This document shows, in pieces, positions 1 to 7,663 of a stretch of 64,000 nt of DNA. This stretch comes from a bacterium. GTDB taxonomy: Bacteria > JAJVIF01. The position numbers and the translations under genes were made by a program. The stretch lies in the NCBI GenBank assembly GCA_022072165.1, contig JAJVIF010000001.1, positions 585,353 to 649,352 on the forward strand. The letters run 5' to 3'. Every line of letters begins with the position of its first letter. Positions within the stretch are counted from its first letter, which is position 1. The notes beneath the pieces are model-generated. The model did not search any database. It saw only the letters and a program-made list of their open reading frames with translations, and was not told where the DNA came from.

Positions 1-648
1 GGCATCTGGACCATGGCGCTGACGATGGCTGTGAACCTCGCGCTTATGGTCTACCTGGGGCGCGTCGCAAAGCGCACCCAAAGTGCGAGCATCGCGGCGA
101 ATGCGGCCCATGAGCGGGTGGACTTTGTCACCAGCGCTATTGTGCTGGTCGGTTTGATCCTCATCAGCCTGACCGGAGCACGATGGATCGATGCAGCGCT
201 GGGGATCATCACGGCGATTTACATTCTGCGGGAAGGCTGGTCGCTGCTGTACGACTCCGCGCAGGTCCTCCTCGACCGGGCAGCACCGCAGCACTACCAG
301 GATCGGCTCCATGCGGTGCTGCATCGACACGGGAAACTGGTGCATGGCTTTAGCAATGTCCGGACCCGGATGCACGGACAGGAGGTCCATGCGGATCTCG
401 ACATCCAGCTCCATGCCCGGGCTCCGCTGTCAGAAATCGCGACTGTTATCGATCACCTGGAACTGGAGTTAGAGGCCGCGATTCCAGGGATACAGGTCCA
501 TCTTAAGCCTCGTCCCTGTCCTGAGGACTGCCCCCGGTGTGTCGCAGACCCGCTAACCCTGCATGAACTGTTAGAAGACCACACACCGGTCCCGGAGCCT
601 TTGCGTGCGGCGGAACGCGCCATTCTGGAAGGCGCTCCACTAACGTAG
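1..648 (+). CDS. Cation diffusion facilitator (CDF) transporter, 5' truncated
   Basis: The frame is open from the window edge, so the start lies outside. The visible 215 residues hold the last membrane helices and the cytosolic C-terminal domain of a CDF metal/proton antiporter, which exports zinc or related divalent metals from the cytoplasm. The membrane zinc-site motif HxxxD is present at H37/D41 of the visible part (SIAANAAHERVDFVTS context), followed by a second hydrophobic helix and the ferredoxin-like cytosolic domain rich in His. Beyond that domain is a cysteine cluster, CPEDCPRC at about 173-180, which is not part of the core fold and may bind metal. It converges on cdd with one base between the stop codons. 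Family assignment is firm; metal specificity is not visible. Confidence 0.85.
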   Translation, partial: GIWTMALTMAVNLALMVYLGRVAKRTQSASIAANAAHERVDFVTSAIVLVGLILISLTGARWIDAALGIITAIYILREGWSLLYDSAQVLLDRAAPQHYQDRLHAVLHRHGKLVHGFSNVRTRMHGQEVHADLDIQLHARAPLSEIATVIDHLELELEAAIPGIQVHLKPRPCPEDCPRCVADPLTLHELLEDHTPVPEPLRAAERAILEGAPLT

Positions 649-649
649 C

Positions 650-1105
650 TCATTGATCTTTCGCGCTCAGAGATGGACCGCCGAAGTGAAACGGATATGG
701 CATCAGATCACGCAGGCAGAGAACATCCGGGACCTGGTGGGGATGGAGGCAATGCACAAGCAGGTCGCCTGTGGGCGAAAACTCCGACATCACAGAAAGG
801 CAGCCACCGCAGGGACGCAGGATATGCGGCAGGTCCGGATGCGCTTCATCCAGACACACAATGGCGATATCGGTAAATTTGCGATGCCCCTGACTGACCG
901 CAGCGACAATAGCAGAACGTTCCGCGCAGATTGTCTGCGGATATGCCCCATTCTCAACATTGACACCCGTGATCAGGGTCCCATCGACGGTCCGGAGGGC
1001 AGCGGACACCCGGAACCGGGAGTACGGGGCATAACTGTGTGACAGCATTGATCGGGCAGCGTCGTAGAGCTGTTCCAGATCAGTCGGACTCAGTGTCGTC
1101 GTCAT
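650..1105 (-). CDS. cdd: Cytidine deaminase
   Basis: Deaminates cytidine and deoxycytidine to uridine forms in pyrimidine salvage. The 151-residue product has the family signature: substrate-binding NVENGAYP, CAE at 60-62 (zinc ligand C60, catalytic E62) and PCGGC with zinc ligands C99 and C102. The frame is open further upstream, but the ATG at 1105 starts the recognisable domain and has an AGGAGC ribosome site just before it. This start lies inside the last codons of prmC, giving a 26-base overlap that suggests translational coupling. The length matches homotetrameric bacterial Cdd. Confidence 0.9.
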   Translation of the reverse strand: MTTTLSPTDLEQLYDAARSMLSHSYAPYSRFRVSAALRTVDGTLITGVNVENGAYPQTICAERSAIVAAVSQGHRKFTDIAIVCLDEAHPDLPHILRPCGGCLSVMSEFSPTGDLLVHCLHPHQVPDVLCLRDLMPYPFHFGGPSLSAKDQ

Positions 1106-1988
1106 CGTCCTGCTCCTCGGCTTCTTCCAGCAATGGTGGGTCATCAGGATGCGGCAGCCGCCCCTCAACGACCCGGGGGAGATTGTGCAGGTCCCAGGCA
1201 ATCTCGACCTGTTGCAGTCCGGCGCGCTGAAAGAGGCTCTGGACCAGCCCGGCCTGTCCATCCCCCACTTCGACGATCAGCCAGCCACCCGGCTTGAGCC
1301 AATCCCGAAGTTCCCCAATGGTCCTGCGATAGAAGGCGAGGCCATCGGGTCCACCATCGAGGGCCTGATGGGGCTCGTGATCCAAAATCTCCCGGGGAAG
1401 ATTAGGGATTTCCGGCCCAGGGATGTAGGGCGGATTGCTGAAGATGATGTCGAACGGAAGTTCGATGCGATGAGCGCTCAGCGCGTCCCACCAGTCGCCC
1501 TCCAGGAAGAGCACCCGATCCTCCACATCATTGCGCACTGCATTTTCGGCGGCCAGCGTGAGTGCAGCCGGATCGATGTCCGTGGCGACAAAAGTGGCAT
1601 GGCGGAAGTCCATGGCGAGGCTGATGATCGGTGCCCCGGATCCGGTGCCTAACTCCAGGACACGTCGATGCTCGGGAAAGTCGGCGGCGATACGGAATGC
1701 GACCCGTTCGACCAGGGTTTCGGTTTCCGGACGGGGGATCAGGACCCCAGGACGGCAGGTGAAGATGCCGCGTCGAAACCCGGTTTCTCCCAGCAGATAC
1801 TGGAACGGCTCATGCGACGCGCGTCGGGCGATGATGGCGGCGCAGGCATCCATCTGCTCCGGGGTGACCTCGACGGAGGTCACCTGCACCAACGAAGGCT
1901 TGACCCCCAGCACCATGGCCAGCAGGTGACGGGATTCGTAGGCAGCTTCTTCAACATGGTGTCGACGCAACTGCGTGATGCTCCACAT
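1080..1988 (-). CDS. prmC: Peptide chain release factor N5-glutamine methyltransferase
   Basis: Methylates the glutamine of the GGQ loop in release factors RF1 and RF2, using S-adenosylmethionine. Starting from the ATG at 1988 the product has 302 residues: an N-terminal helical substrate-binding region, the linker motif QYLLGETGF with IPRPETE, the SAM-binding LELGTGSG at 111-118 and the catalytic NPPY at 185-188. Longer upstream starts would run into the divergent gene region, so 1988 is preferred although its ribosome site is weak. The C-terminus is an unusual acidic tail (EEAEEQDDDDDTESD); the DNA for this tail also carries the cdd ribosome site and start codon. Confidence 0.9.
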   Translation of the reverse strand: MWSITQLRRHHVEEAAYESRHLLAMVLGVKPSLVQVTSVEVTPEQMDACAAIIARRASHEPFQYLLGETGFRRGIFTCRPGVLIPRPETETLVERVAFRIAADFPEHRRVLELGTGSGAPIISLAMDFRHATFVATDIDPAALTLAAENAVRNDVEDRVLFLEGDWWDALSAHRIELPFDIIFSNPPYIPGPEIPNLPREILDHEPHQALDGGPDGLAFYRRTIGELRDWLKPGGWLIVEVGDGQAGLVQSLFQRAGLQQVEIAWDLHNLPRVVEGRLPHPDDPPLLEEAEEQDDDDDTESD

Positions 1989-2155
1989 CAGCAGGGCGCG
2001 TGAAGACCCGGAGGACCGAAGCTCGGCGGGGAGGGCGAGAGTGAAGGCCGGCACAATGGCGCAAGGATACTCAACCGATGTCAGATGTTGCGGGCTTCGG
2101 TACACTTCCCCCTCAGGTTACGGTCGCAACTCCAGGGAGGGAGGGACATCAGGAC

Positions 2156-3280
2156 ATGACTGCCCGAATCTGGTCGGTCCCGGATCTCCCGGAAGACCTC
2201 CCCCTCCCTGCACGACTGGATGCGCTGAATGGCAGTTGCTATCTCGCCGCAGGGTCAGTCGTGACAGCAGCGCTGAAATCGGCACTCATCGCCAGGGGCA
2301 TTGCCGGATTTGTGGAATCCGCTGGTGAAGTGTTGCCCGCAGCGGGTCCGGTCGAGGTCCTCCCTGTGACCCTCGACGCCGGGCATCTGCAGCGACTTCT
2401 GCGCTCCGCCTTCCCATCGCAAACCCTCCCGCTGGAAGCTGAAATCGCTGCGCAGAGCTTCTTGCGACATCTCTATGCCCAGCCGTTTGCGCCCCTCGAC
2501 AAGGAGTATCTGGCGCAGCTGACCAGTTCGCTGCTGGACTGGGCTGCGGGGCTGCCGGGACCGCCGGTCACACTGCCAGGGAGTGGACGTCCTGACAGCT
2601 GGCTGACCGAGCATGTCCTGCACTCGGCTCAATGGACCGCCTGGATTGGCCAGTTGCTGGGTCTGCCCCGGGTCCTGCTCCAGAGTGTGGTGACAGGTGC
2701 ACTCCTGCGCGATGTCGGTCAGATGGCGGTCGATGCCGATTGGCTCTACACGAATCGGCGTCTTGATGCGGCAGGTCGGGCACAGATTGCCGATCACCCG
2801 TTTTACTCCGTCTCGTGGCTCAGCAGCTTCGACTATCAGGACGAGGAAATGCTCCGGACGATCCGGCAACATCACGAGCGCTTTGATGGCCAGGGCTATC
2901 CCCTGCGACTGCCAGGTCCGCGGCTCAGCGAAGGGGCGCAGATTCTGACGCTCGCAGACACGCTGTCAGCGGTGGCGAGTCCCCGCCCGTGGCGCGAAGC
3001 CCGGCCCCTGCCGGAAGCGGTCCAGGCTCTGATCCAGGGAGCGGGCACCCAGTTCAATCCGGATCTGGTGCGACTCTTCGTGCAGCAGGTGGGGCCGTAT
3101 CCACCCGGGACGCTGCTCGAACTGGAAGGACACCGGATCGCGGTGGTAGCAAACTCGCGAGGAGCACATCGGTGGCGTCCGGAAGTTCAGGTCGTGACCC
3201 GACTGAATGGGACGATCGAATGGGGACCGCAGCTTGATATGTCGCAATCGACTGACCGCATTACACGGGTTGTACGGTAG
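2156..3280 (+). CDS. HD-GYP-like protein with degenerate HD motif
   Basis: The 374-residue product ends in a domain of the HD-GYP class, which normally hydrolyses cyclic di-GMP. Most metal-ligand positions can be traced: E152 and H156, H214, H239-H240 in QHHERFDGQGYP, and D268 in LTLADTL. The core HD pair reads R185-D186 (LLRDVGQ instead of the usual LLHDIGK), so one metal-binding histidine is missing. About 140 N-terminal residues are not recognised. The ATG at 2156 is chosen because a GGGAGGGAGGG purine run lies a little upstream; an in-frame ATG at 2078 is the alternative. A TACACT box at 2101-2106 could be its -10 element. The 3' end overlaps the convergent GNAT gene by 20 bases. Catalytic activity is doubtful; a binding or sensor role is possible. 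Confidence 0.75.
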   Translation: MTARIWSVPDLPEDLPLPARLDALNGSCYLAAGSVVTAALKSALIARGIAGFVESAGEVLPAAGPVEVLPVTLDAGHLQRLLRSAFPSQTLPLEAEIAAQSFLRHLYAQPFAPLDKEYLAQLTSSLLDWAAGLPGPPVTLPGSGRPDSWLTEHVLHSAQWTAWIGQLLGLPRVLLQSVVTGALLRDVGQMAVDADWLYTNRRLDAAGRAQIADHPFYSVSWLSSFDYQDEEMLRTIRQHHERFDGQGYPLRLPGPRLSEGAQILTLADTLSAVASPRPWREARPLPEAVQALIQGAGTQFNPDLVRLFVQQVGPYPPGTLLELEGHRIAVVANSRGAHRWRPEVQVVTRLNGTIEWGPQLDMSQSTDRITRVVR

Positions 3281-3989
3281 CTTCTGCGACCTCCAGCACT
3301 CCCGCATCGCCGCCCGCTAATGGAAGTGCTCCCTGCCAGAAGGGACTTTCGTCAATCACCGCGGCCCCCAAATGCTTCATGAGCCGGTGAATCCGGGCAT
3401 TGCTTCGGAGGGTCACCCAGCGGGCGGAAGTCGCTCCCGCACTTGCTGCCGCCTGTAGGGAACTCCGATAGAGGCCCAGGCCCAGGCCCTGGCCATGAGA
3501 CTCCGGGACCAGCCCAAAGGTCCGGTAAAAGCGTCCCCTCACTGGGTCCGCCGCTAGTACCTCGCTCAGGATGAACCCCACCGGGAGGTCAGCCATGTAC
3601 GCCACACCGCTGGATTCCCGGTCAACCAGGCTGCTGGTCCAGAGTTCGGCCCACTGGGTGGAATCGCAACCCTCCTGCTGCCAGCGATCAGCGAAAGCGC
3701 GCTGAAACAGGCGATAACTCTCCGCTGGGTCCTCGATCCATCGGAATTGTGGCAGCGGCTCTGATGAAGGCTTGAGCACGAGTGGCAGGCGAATTTCATA
3801 CAACAGCACAAAGTCAACGACCACGAGTCCGAGGTCTCGAAAGGATCGCGGATCGATCGCGGGATCCAGTGCCCAGCCGACTCCTTCGAGGCGTGTCGCA
3901 CCAGCAGGTACGGGACATTGCCAGGGTCCTGCGGTCCAGGACGCAATCTCCAGTGCTCCGGTAGCCGGGTTAAAGCGTGTCTGCAGCAT
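3261..3989 (-). CDS. GNAT family N-acetyltransferase
   Basis: The 242-residue product carries a GNAT domain in its second half. The acetyl-CoA pyrophosphate-binding loop is HGQGLGLG at about 165-172, a variant of Q/RxxGxG/A, preceded by beta strands around VGFILSEV and followed by helix and strand segments (RWVTLRSNARIHRLMKHLG) typical of the family. The first 80 residues are not recognised. The frame is open to 4403, but the ATG at 3989 begins the domain-like sequence, and upstream starts would overlap the divergent gene at 4083. No Shine-Dalgarno site is visible before it. Substrate unknown. Confidence 0.75.
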   Translation of the reverse strand: MLQTRFNPATGALEIASWTAGPWQCPVPAGATRLEGVGWALDPAIDPRSFRDLGLVVVDFVLLYEIRLPLVLKPSSEPLPQFRWIEDPAESYRLFQRAFADRWQQEGCDSTQWAELWTSSLVDRESSGVAYMADLPVGFILSEVLAADPVRGRFYRTFGLVPESHGQGLGLGLYRSSLQAAASAGATSARWVTLRSNARIHRLMKHLGAAVIDESPFWQGALPLAGGDAGVLEVAEATVQPV

Positions 3990-4082
3990 GGCACAGGTGC
4001 TATCGGCAGGGAGCGCGACTGGTACAATGCCCTTCGCGCCGGACTCCGGCAGCCTGGAGCAGAAAGAGGCCCCACAGCCCCC

Positions 4083-4301
4083 ATGACAGAATCGCCCAGC
4101 ATTCATGCCAGCATGTTCGATCCGACGGTCCATTACTCCATCCGGGTGGTCCGGGAAGTCAACGGGTATCCCATCCTGACCGGGTACATTCTGGTCTCCG
4201 ATGCGGCGGGTCTGTGGCTTAACTGGCATGTCAACAATGTTGTCCGCAAGGTCTATGTCCCTTTCACCAACATCTCTCACATCGAAGAGCGCGAGTACTA
4301 G
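4083..4301 (+). CDS. Small LSm-like protein, probably the 5' part of a frameshifted gene
   Basis: A 72-residue reading frame whose pattern (HYSIRVVREVNGY, GYILVSDAAGLWLNW, RKVYVPFTNISHIEE) resembles the five-strand Sm/LSm barrel; this is my impression from the strand pattern, not a recognised family match. A TACAAT box at 4023-4028 is a plausible -10 element about 55 bases upstream. The frame stops at TAG 4299-4301, but the -1 frame immediately continues as well-formed coding sequence to 4564 with no proper start codon of its own. The two parts therefore look like one gene of roughly 158 codons with a frameshift near 4296-4304. Confidence 0.5.
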   Translation: MTESPSIHASMFDPTVHYSIRVVREVNGYPILTGYILVSDAAGLWLNWHVNNVVRKVYVPFTNISHIEEREY

Positions 4302-4564
4302 CCCTGGACGAACTCGAGGAAATTCGTCAGCGTAGTGAGGTCTACGAGCCCTGGGAAGACCGGTCCGGGGATGCGCATTACGACCTCTACGAGAACGACA
4401 CACCCCGGCGGGATGTCTTTTCGCCGATGTTGCGACGCATCATTGCCGCCATCATCCTCATCATCCTGCTGCTGGCGACCTGGCGGTGGATCACCTTCGG
4501 CTTCATTCGTCCGGAGGATGTCGAACCTCCCCGTGAGCCAGGGATCAACCGTCCCCTGACGTGA
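4302..4564 (+). CDS. C-terminal membrane-anchor part of the frameshifted gene (no clear start)
   Basis: This frame reads through an acidic linker (LDELEEIRQRSEVYEPWEDR), then one strongly hydrophobic helix (RRIIAAIILIILLLATW) and a short tail rich in proline and glutamate. Codons are as GC-rich in third position as in neighbouring genes, so it is very likely translated. The frame is open from 4223, but no ATG, GTG or TTG precedes the linker; the only in-frame ATG, at 4427, sits next to the membrane helix. The simplest reading is that it is the continuation of the 4083 gene in the -1 frame, giving an LSm-like domain tethered to the membrane. The stop overlaps the start of the DedA-like gene as TGATG. 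Confidence 0.45.
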
Positions 4565-5247
4565 TGTCTCCTCTCCCCCGCCCCATGCTGTGGCTCACCC
4601 TGGCACTCTTCTCCGAGATGGGCGAATCGCTGGTGAAGTACGGCATTATCGGGCTGATGGTGGTGGCTTTTCTCGAATCATCTTTTTTCCCCATCCCGCC
4701 GGACTTCATCCAGATAGGCCTGACGCTGCCCTATCTTGACCGGGCGAGCAGTGGGTATCAGCCGATGATGGCGTTCACCTTTGCCACCGCGAGCATGGTG
4801 GCCTCGGTGCTGGGAAGCGCTCTTGGCTGGGCAATTGGCAAGTTTGCAGGCGAGCGGTTTTTCGTCTGGATGGTCCGGAAAAACTGGCTCTCCCGGGAGA
4901 AGTTCGAGAAAGCCCGGGACCTGCTCAATCGCTACGACATGGGGGCGATCATGATCGCCGCCTTTACCCCGATTCCGTACAAGCTCTTCACCATCGCCAG
5001 CGGCGTAAGCGGAATGCCTCTCTGGAGGCTGATGCTGGCCTCGGTGATTGGCCGGGGCGGACGATTTTTCCTGGTGGCTGGGCTTCTGTACTGGCAGGGA
5101 CCGGCCGCTGTGGACTTCATCAAGGGAAAAGGTTTCGCGCTCTTAACCCTCGGGCTGGCGCTGCTGGTAGTGCTGGTAGCATGGGTCGTGTACCGTATGC
5201 GCCGTCGTGCGGGCCAGCAGCCCACGATGCCAGAAAGCCCGGCGTAA
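4564..5247 (+). CDS. DedA/VTT-domain membrane protein (YqaA-like)
   Basis: A multi-pass inner membrane protein of about 227 residues in the DedA/VTT superfamily, members of which are implicated in lipid flipping and membrane homeostasis. Recognisable family segments are FLESSFFPIPPDFIQI, the glycine-rich GSALGWAIGKFAG and the re-entrant loop FTPIPYKLFTIASGV with its proline pair and basic residue. The C-terminus is a final membrane helix followed by basic cytosolic residues. The ATG at 4564 overlaps the previous stop by one base (TGATG); a GTG one codon earlier is also in frame. It is probably co-transcribed with the preceding membrane protein. Confidence 0.8.
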   Translation: MSPLPRPMLWLTLALFSEMGESLVKYGIIGLMVVAFLESSFFPIPPDFIQIGLTLPYLDRASSGYQPMMAFTFATASMVASVLGSALGWAIGKFAGERFFVWMVRKNWLSREKFEKARDLLNRYDMGAIMIAAFTPIPYKLFTIASGVSGMPLWRLMLASVIGRGGRFFLVAGLLYWQGPAAVDFIKGKGFALLTLGLALLVVLVAWVVYRMRRRAGQQPTMPESPA

Positions 5248-5278
5248 CCGACGCACTCGCAGGAGGAGACTCGCACCC

Positions 5279-5755
5279 ATGCTCGAACGGACCTTCATCC
5301 TCTTCAAGCCCGATGCCCTGGAACGGGGGGTTGTGGGGGAGATACTGAGCAGGTTTGAACGCAAAGGCCTTGTCCTGAGCGGCATGAAGCTGATCCATGT
5401 CAGCGATGAGCAGATCAACAAGCATTACGAGGAGCACCTTGGGAAGCCATTTCTCCCCGGGCTGATTCAGTACATCCAGTCCGGTCCGGTCATCGCCGCT
5501 GTGCTGACCGGCAAAAATGCCGTGGAGACCGTCCGCAAGATGCTCGGCGCGACTGACCCTGGCAAAGCCGATGTCGGCACCATCCGTGGAGACTATGGCC
5601 AGGACATCAGCCGGAATCTGGTCCACGGTTCCGATTCCCCGGCTTCGGCCGAACGGGAAATCGCCATCTACTTCCAGCCCTCAGAACTCTCCAGCCACCT
5701 GCCAGCGCGTATCGACTGGCAGTTTGAGAGCAGCCCCCGCAATATCACGGTGTAA
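5279..5755 (+). CDS. ndk: Nucleoside diphosphate kinase
   Basis: Transfers the gamma phosphate of ATP to nucleoside diphosphates by a phosphohistidine intermediate. The 158-residue product has the N-terminal FKPDALERG strand-helix, the RGDYG nucleotide site and the active-site segment NLVHGSDS containing the catalytic histidine. Its length is close to the usual 140-155. The ATG at 5279 is fixed by an AGGAGGAG ribosome site eight to ten bases upstream; an earlier in-frame start lies within the previous gene. Confidence 0.95.
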   Translation: MLERTFILFKPDALERGVVGEILSRFERKGLVLSGMKLIHVSDEQINKHYEEHLGKPFLPGLIQYIQSGPVIAAVLTGKNAVETVRKMLGATDPGKADVGTIRGDYGQDISRNLVHGSDSPASAEREIAIYFQPSELSSHLPARIDWQFESSPRNITV

Positions 5756-5787
5756 CACCCGTCACTGATGGGTCCAAGGAGCATCCC

Positions 5788-6669
5788 ATGAGCCTGCGCG
5801 CGGCCCTGGAGGCCGGGCAGTTCGTGATTACGACGGAAGTGACCCCGCCTCGCGGCGTGGACACGTCCAGTTTCATGAGCCACGCCCGTCAGTTGCAGGG
5901 AAAGGTCGATGCCATCAATGTCACGGAAAACCAGCGCGCGCTGGCGCACCTGGGGTCCATTGCGTGCTGTGCGCAGCTGGTCCAGTCCGGCATCGATGCC
6001 ATCATGCACCTGAACTGTCGGGACATGAATCGACTGGCCCTGCAGGCCCATGTCCTGGGAGGCTATGCCCTGGGGATCCGCAATGTGCTTGTGATTGGCG
6101 GTGATCCTGTGAAGAGCGGCGATCAGCCAGAGACCAAAGAGGTCTATGACCTCGCTCCGGGGGATGCGCTGGGGATGTGCCGATCCCTGACCGAAGGGCG
6201 CGATCTGGCTGGCAACGAACTCAACGCCGGGACCACGGACCTCATGATCGGTGCGGCTGCCAACCCGACTCACCCCGACCTGGACACCGAGCTGAAGAAG
6301 ACCGAAGCCAAGGTCCTGGGTGGGGCGACGTTCTTTCAGACTCAGGGAATCTACGACGTCGATCGCTGTCAGCAGTTCATGTCGCTGGCAGCGAATCGCC
6401 ATGTGCCGGTTCTGGCGGGGATTATTCCCCTGCGGACCGCCAAAATGGCCGAGTTGATCAAGCACAAGATCCCGGGGACCTGGGTACCGGATGATGTCTA
6501 TGAGCGACATCTGGCCTCCGACGACATGTTCAGGACCGCCCTGGAGTTTTCGGTCGAGACCGTTCTGAAGCTGCGGGATGTTGTGCAGGGCGTCCACATC
6601 ATGACCATCGGCTCACGCAAGATGACTGAAGCGATCATCGACCGGCTGCATGAGCGCGGCATCCGATAG
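5788..6669 (+). CDS. metF: 5,10-methylenetetrahydrofolate reductase
   Basis: Reduces methylene-THF to methyl-THF for methionine synthesis, with a TIM-barrel flavoprotein fold. The 293-residue product shows TEVTPPRG (catalytic glutamate), HLNCRDMNR, GIRNVLVIGGDP, GAAANPTHPD and KVLGGATFFQTQGIYD in canonical order and spacing. An AAGGAG ribosome site precedes the ATG. It follows ndk by 32 bases. The last 20 bases overlap the EamA-type transporter gene. Another C1-folate protein, a degenerate FolD, is at 44277. Confidence 0.93.
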   Translation: MSLRAALEAGQFVITTEVTPPRGVDTSSFMSHARQLQGKVDAINVTENQRALAHLGSIACCAQLVQSGIDAIMHLNCRDMNRLALQAHVLGGYALGIRNVLVIGGDPVKSGDQPETKEVYDLAPGDALGMCRSLTEGRDLAGNELNAGTTDLMIGAAANPTHPDLDTELKKTEAKVLGGATFFQTQGIYDVDRCQQFMSLAANRHVPVLAGIIPLRTAKMAELIKHKIPGTWVPDDVYERHLASDDMFRTALEFSVETVLKLRDVVQGVHIMTIGSRKMTEAIIDRLHERGIR

Positions 6670-7663
6670 TCAGCCGCTGTCCGCCAGCCGGGTCACCCCC
6701 GGCTGGGCGCTGTTTATGGTGACGCAGATGGCGTTATGGGCCTCCAGCTACCCGGCGGTCGGGCTGGTGGTCGCTCCAGGGGGGCTCACAGGTCTTGAAC
6801 TCACGGCAGTCCGGGGCATCGCAGCGGCGCTGCTGATGAGTCCGGCCTGGGTAATCGCCGCAGCACGTCGGGACCTGCCGCCTCCTGGCGATACTGCTCG
6901 GATCATGGGCTGGGGCGCCTGGTACTTCTGTCTGGCGCTCATTTGCTTTAACACGTCAATTGAGTGGGGACGTCCTGAACTCTCCGGAGTCCTTTTCGCC
7001 GCGTTCCCGATCATCCTCGCGATGCTGGCAGCTGCACTCGGTGTCGAGCGCTGGGATGGTCGAGCGGTGCCGTATGTCCTGGTTGCGCTCTCGGGAGCGC
7101 TGCTCGTGGTGACCCGTGGAGATCTGCGGCAGATGGGGGTTCTGACCGCTGATCTGCGAGCGACGGGTCTGATGCTGCTGACGATGGTTCTGATCGCGCT
7201 ATATGCACTGGGAGCAAAGCGGCTGCTCCAGACCTATCCCCCGCTGCTGTTCACTTCTTTGGCGTTGGCCGGCGGGGGGATCGCACTACTGCTGGTCCTG
7301 CTGCTGCTGCGCGATCCGGTACTTCTCCGGCTTTCTGGCCTGAATCCCCTGCTGATGGGGTGCCTGGTGTATCTGATCCTGGTCTGCACCTGCCTGACCG
7401 AGTGGATGAGCATGACCGGCTTACGGCACCTGTCGGTCCTGATGATCGGGGTGTTCAACTATCTTCAGCCCCCTCTGATCGTGCTATTCAGCATGATTTT
7501 GCCGGAAAGTCGGGCGGCATTTGGCTGGCCCATGGTGATTGGGGGAGTCCTGATATTGTGTGGAGCATCGACGGTCGGCACAATGAGCCCGGACCGGCCT
7601 CCCTGGCCGGAAGGACTCTGGCGTCGACTGAGGGCGACTGCGGAAACGGGGCGATCTGCATGA
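6650..7663 (+). CDS. EamA/DMT-superfamily transporter
   Basis: The 337-residue product has about ten hydrophobic helices in two EamA halves (roughly 20-140 and 170-315), the architecture of drug/metabolite transporters. Internal motifs such as MALWASSYPAVG at the first helix and GVFNYLQPPLIVLFS near the end fit the family. The substrate cannot be read from sequence. Its start overlaps metF by 20 bases and its stop overlaps the purL start in an ATGA, so it probably belongs to a metF-transporter-purL-purQ transcription unit. Confidence 0.8.
   Translation: MSAASDSQPLSASRVTPGWALFMVTQMALWASSYPAVGLVVAPGGLTGLELTAVRGIAAALLMSPAWVIAAARRDLPPPGDTARIMGWGAWYFCLALICFNTSIEWGRPELSGVLFAAFPIILAMLAAALGVERWDGRAVPYVLVALSGALLVVTRGDLRQMGVLTADLRATGLMLLTMVLIALYALGAKRLLQTYPPLLFTSLALAGGGIALLLVLLLLRDPVLLRLSGLNPLLMGCLVYLILVCTCLTEWMSMTGLRHLSVLMIGVFNYLQPPLIVLFSMILPESRAAFGWPMVIGGVLILCGASTVGTMSPDRPPWPEGLWRRLRATAETGRSA

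Noticed and set aside
4335-4559. A separate small gene in the +0 frame over the membrane anchor
   Set aside because: Its product is serine/arginine-rich without structure, while the overlapping frame encodes an acidic linker and a clean membrane helix.
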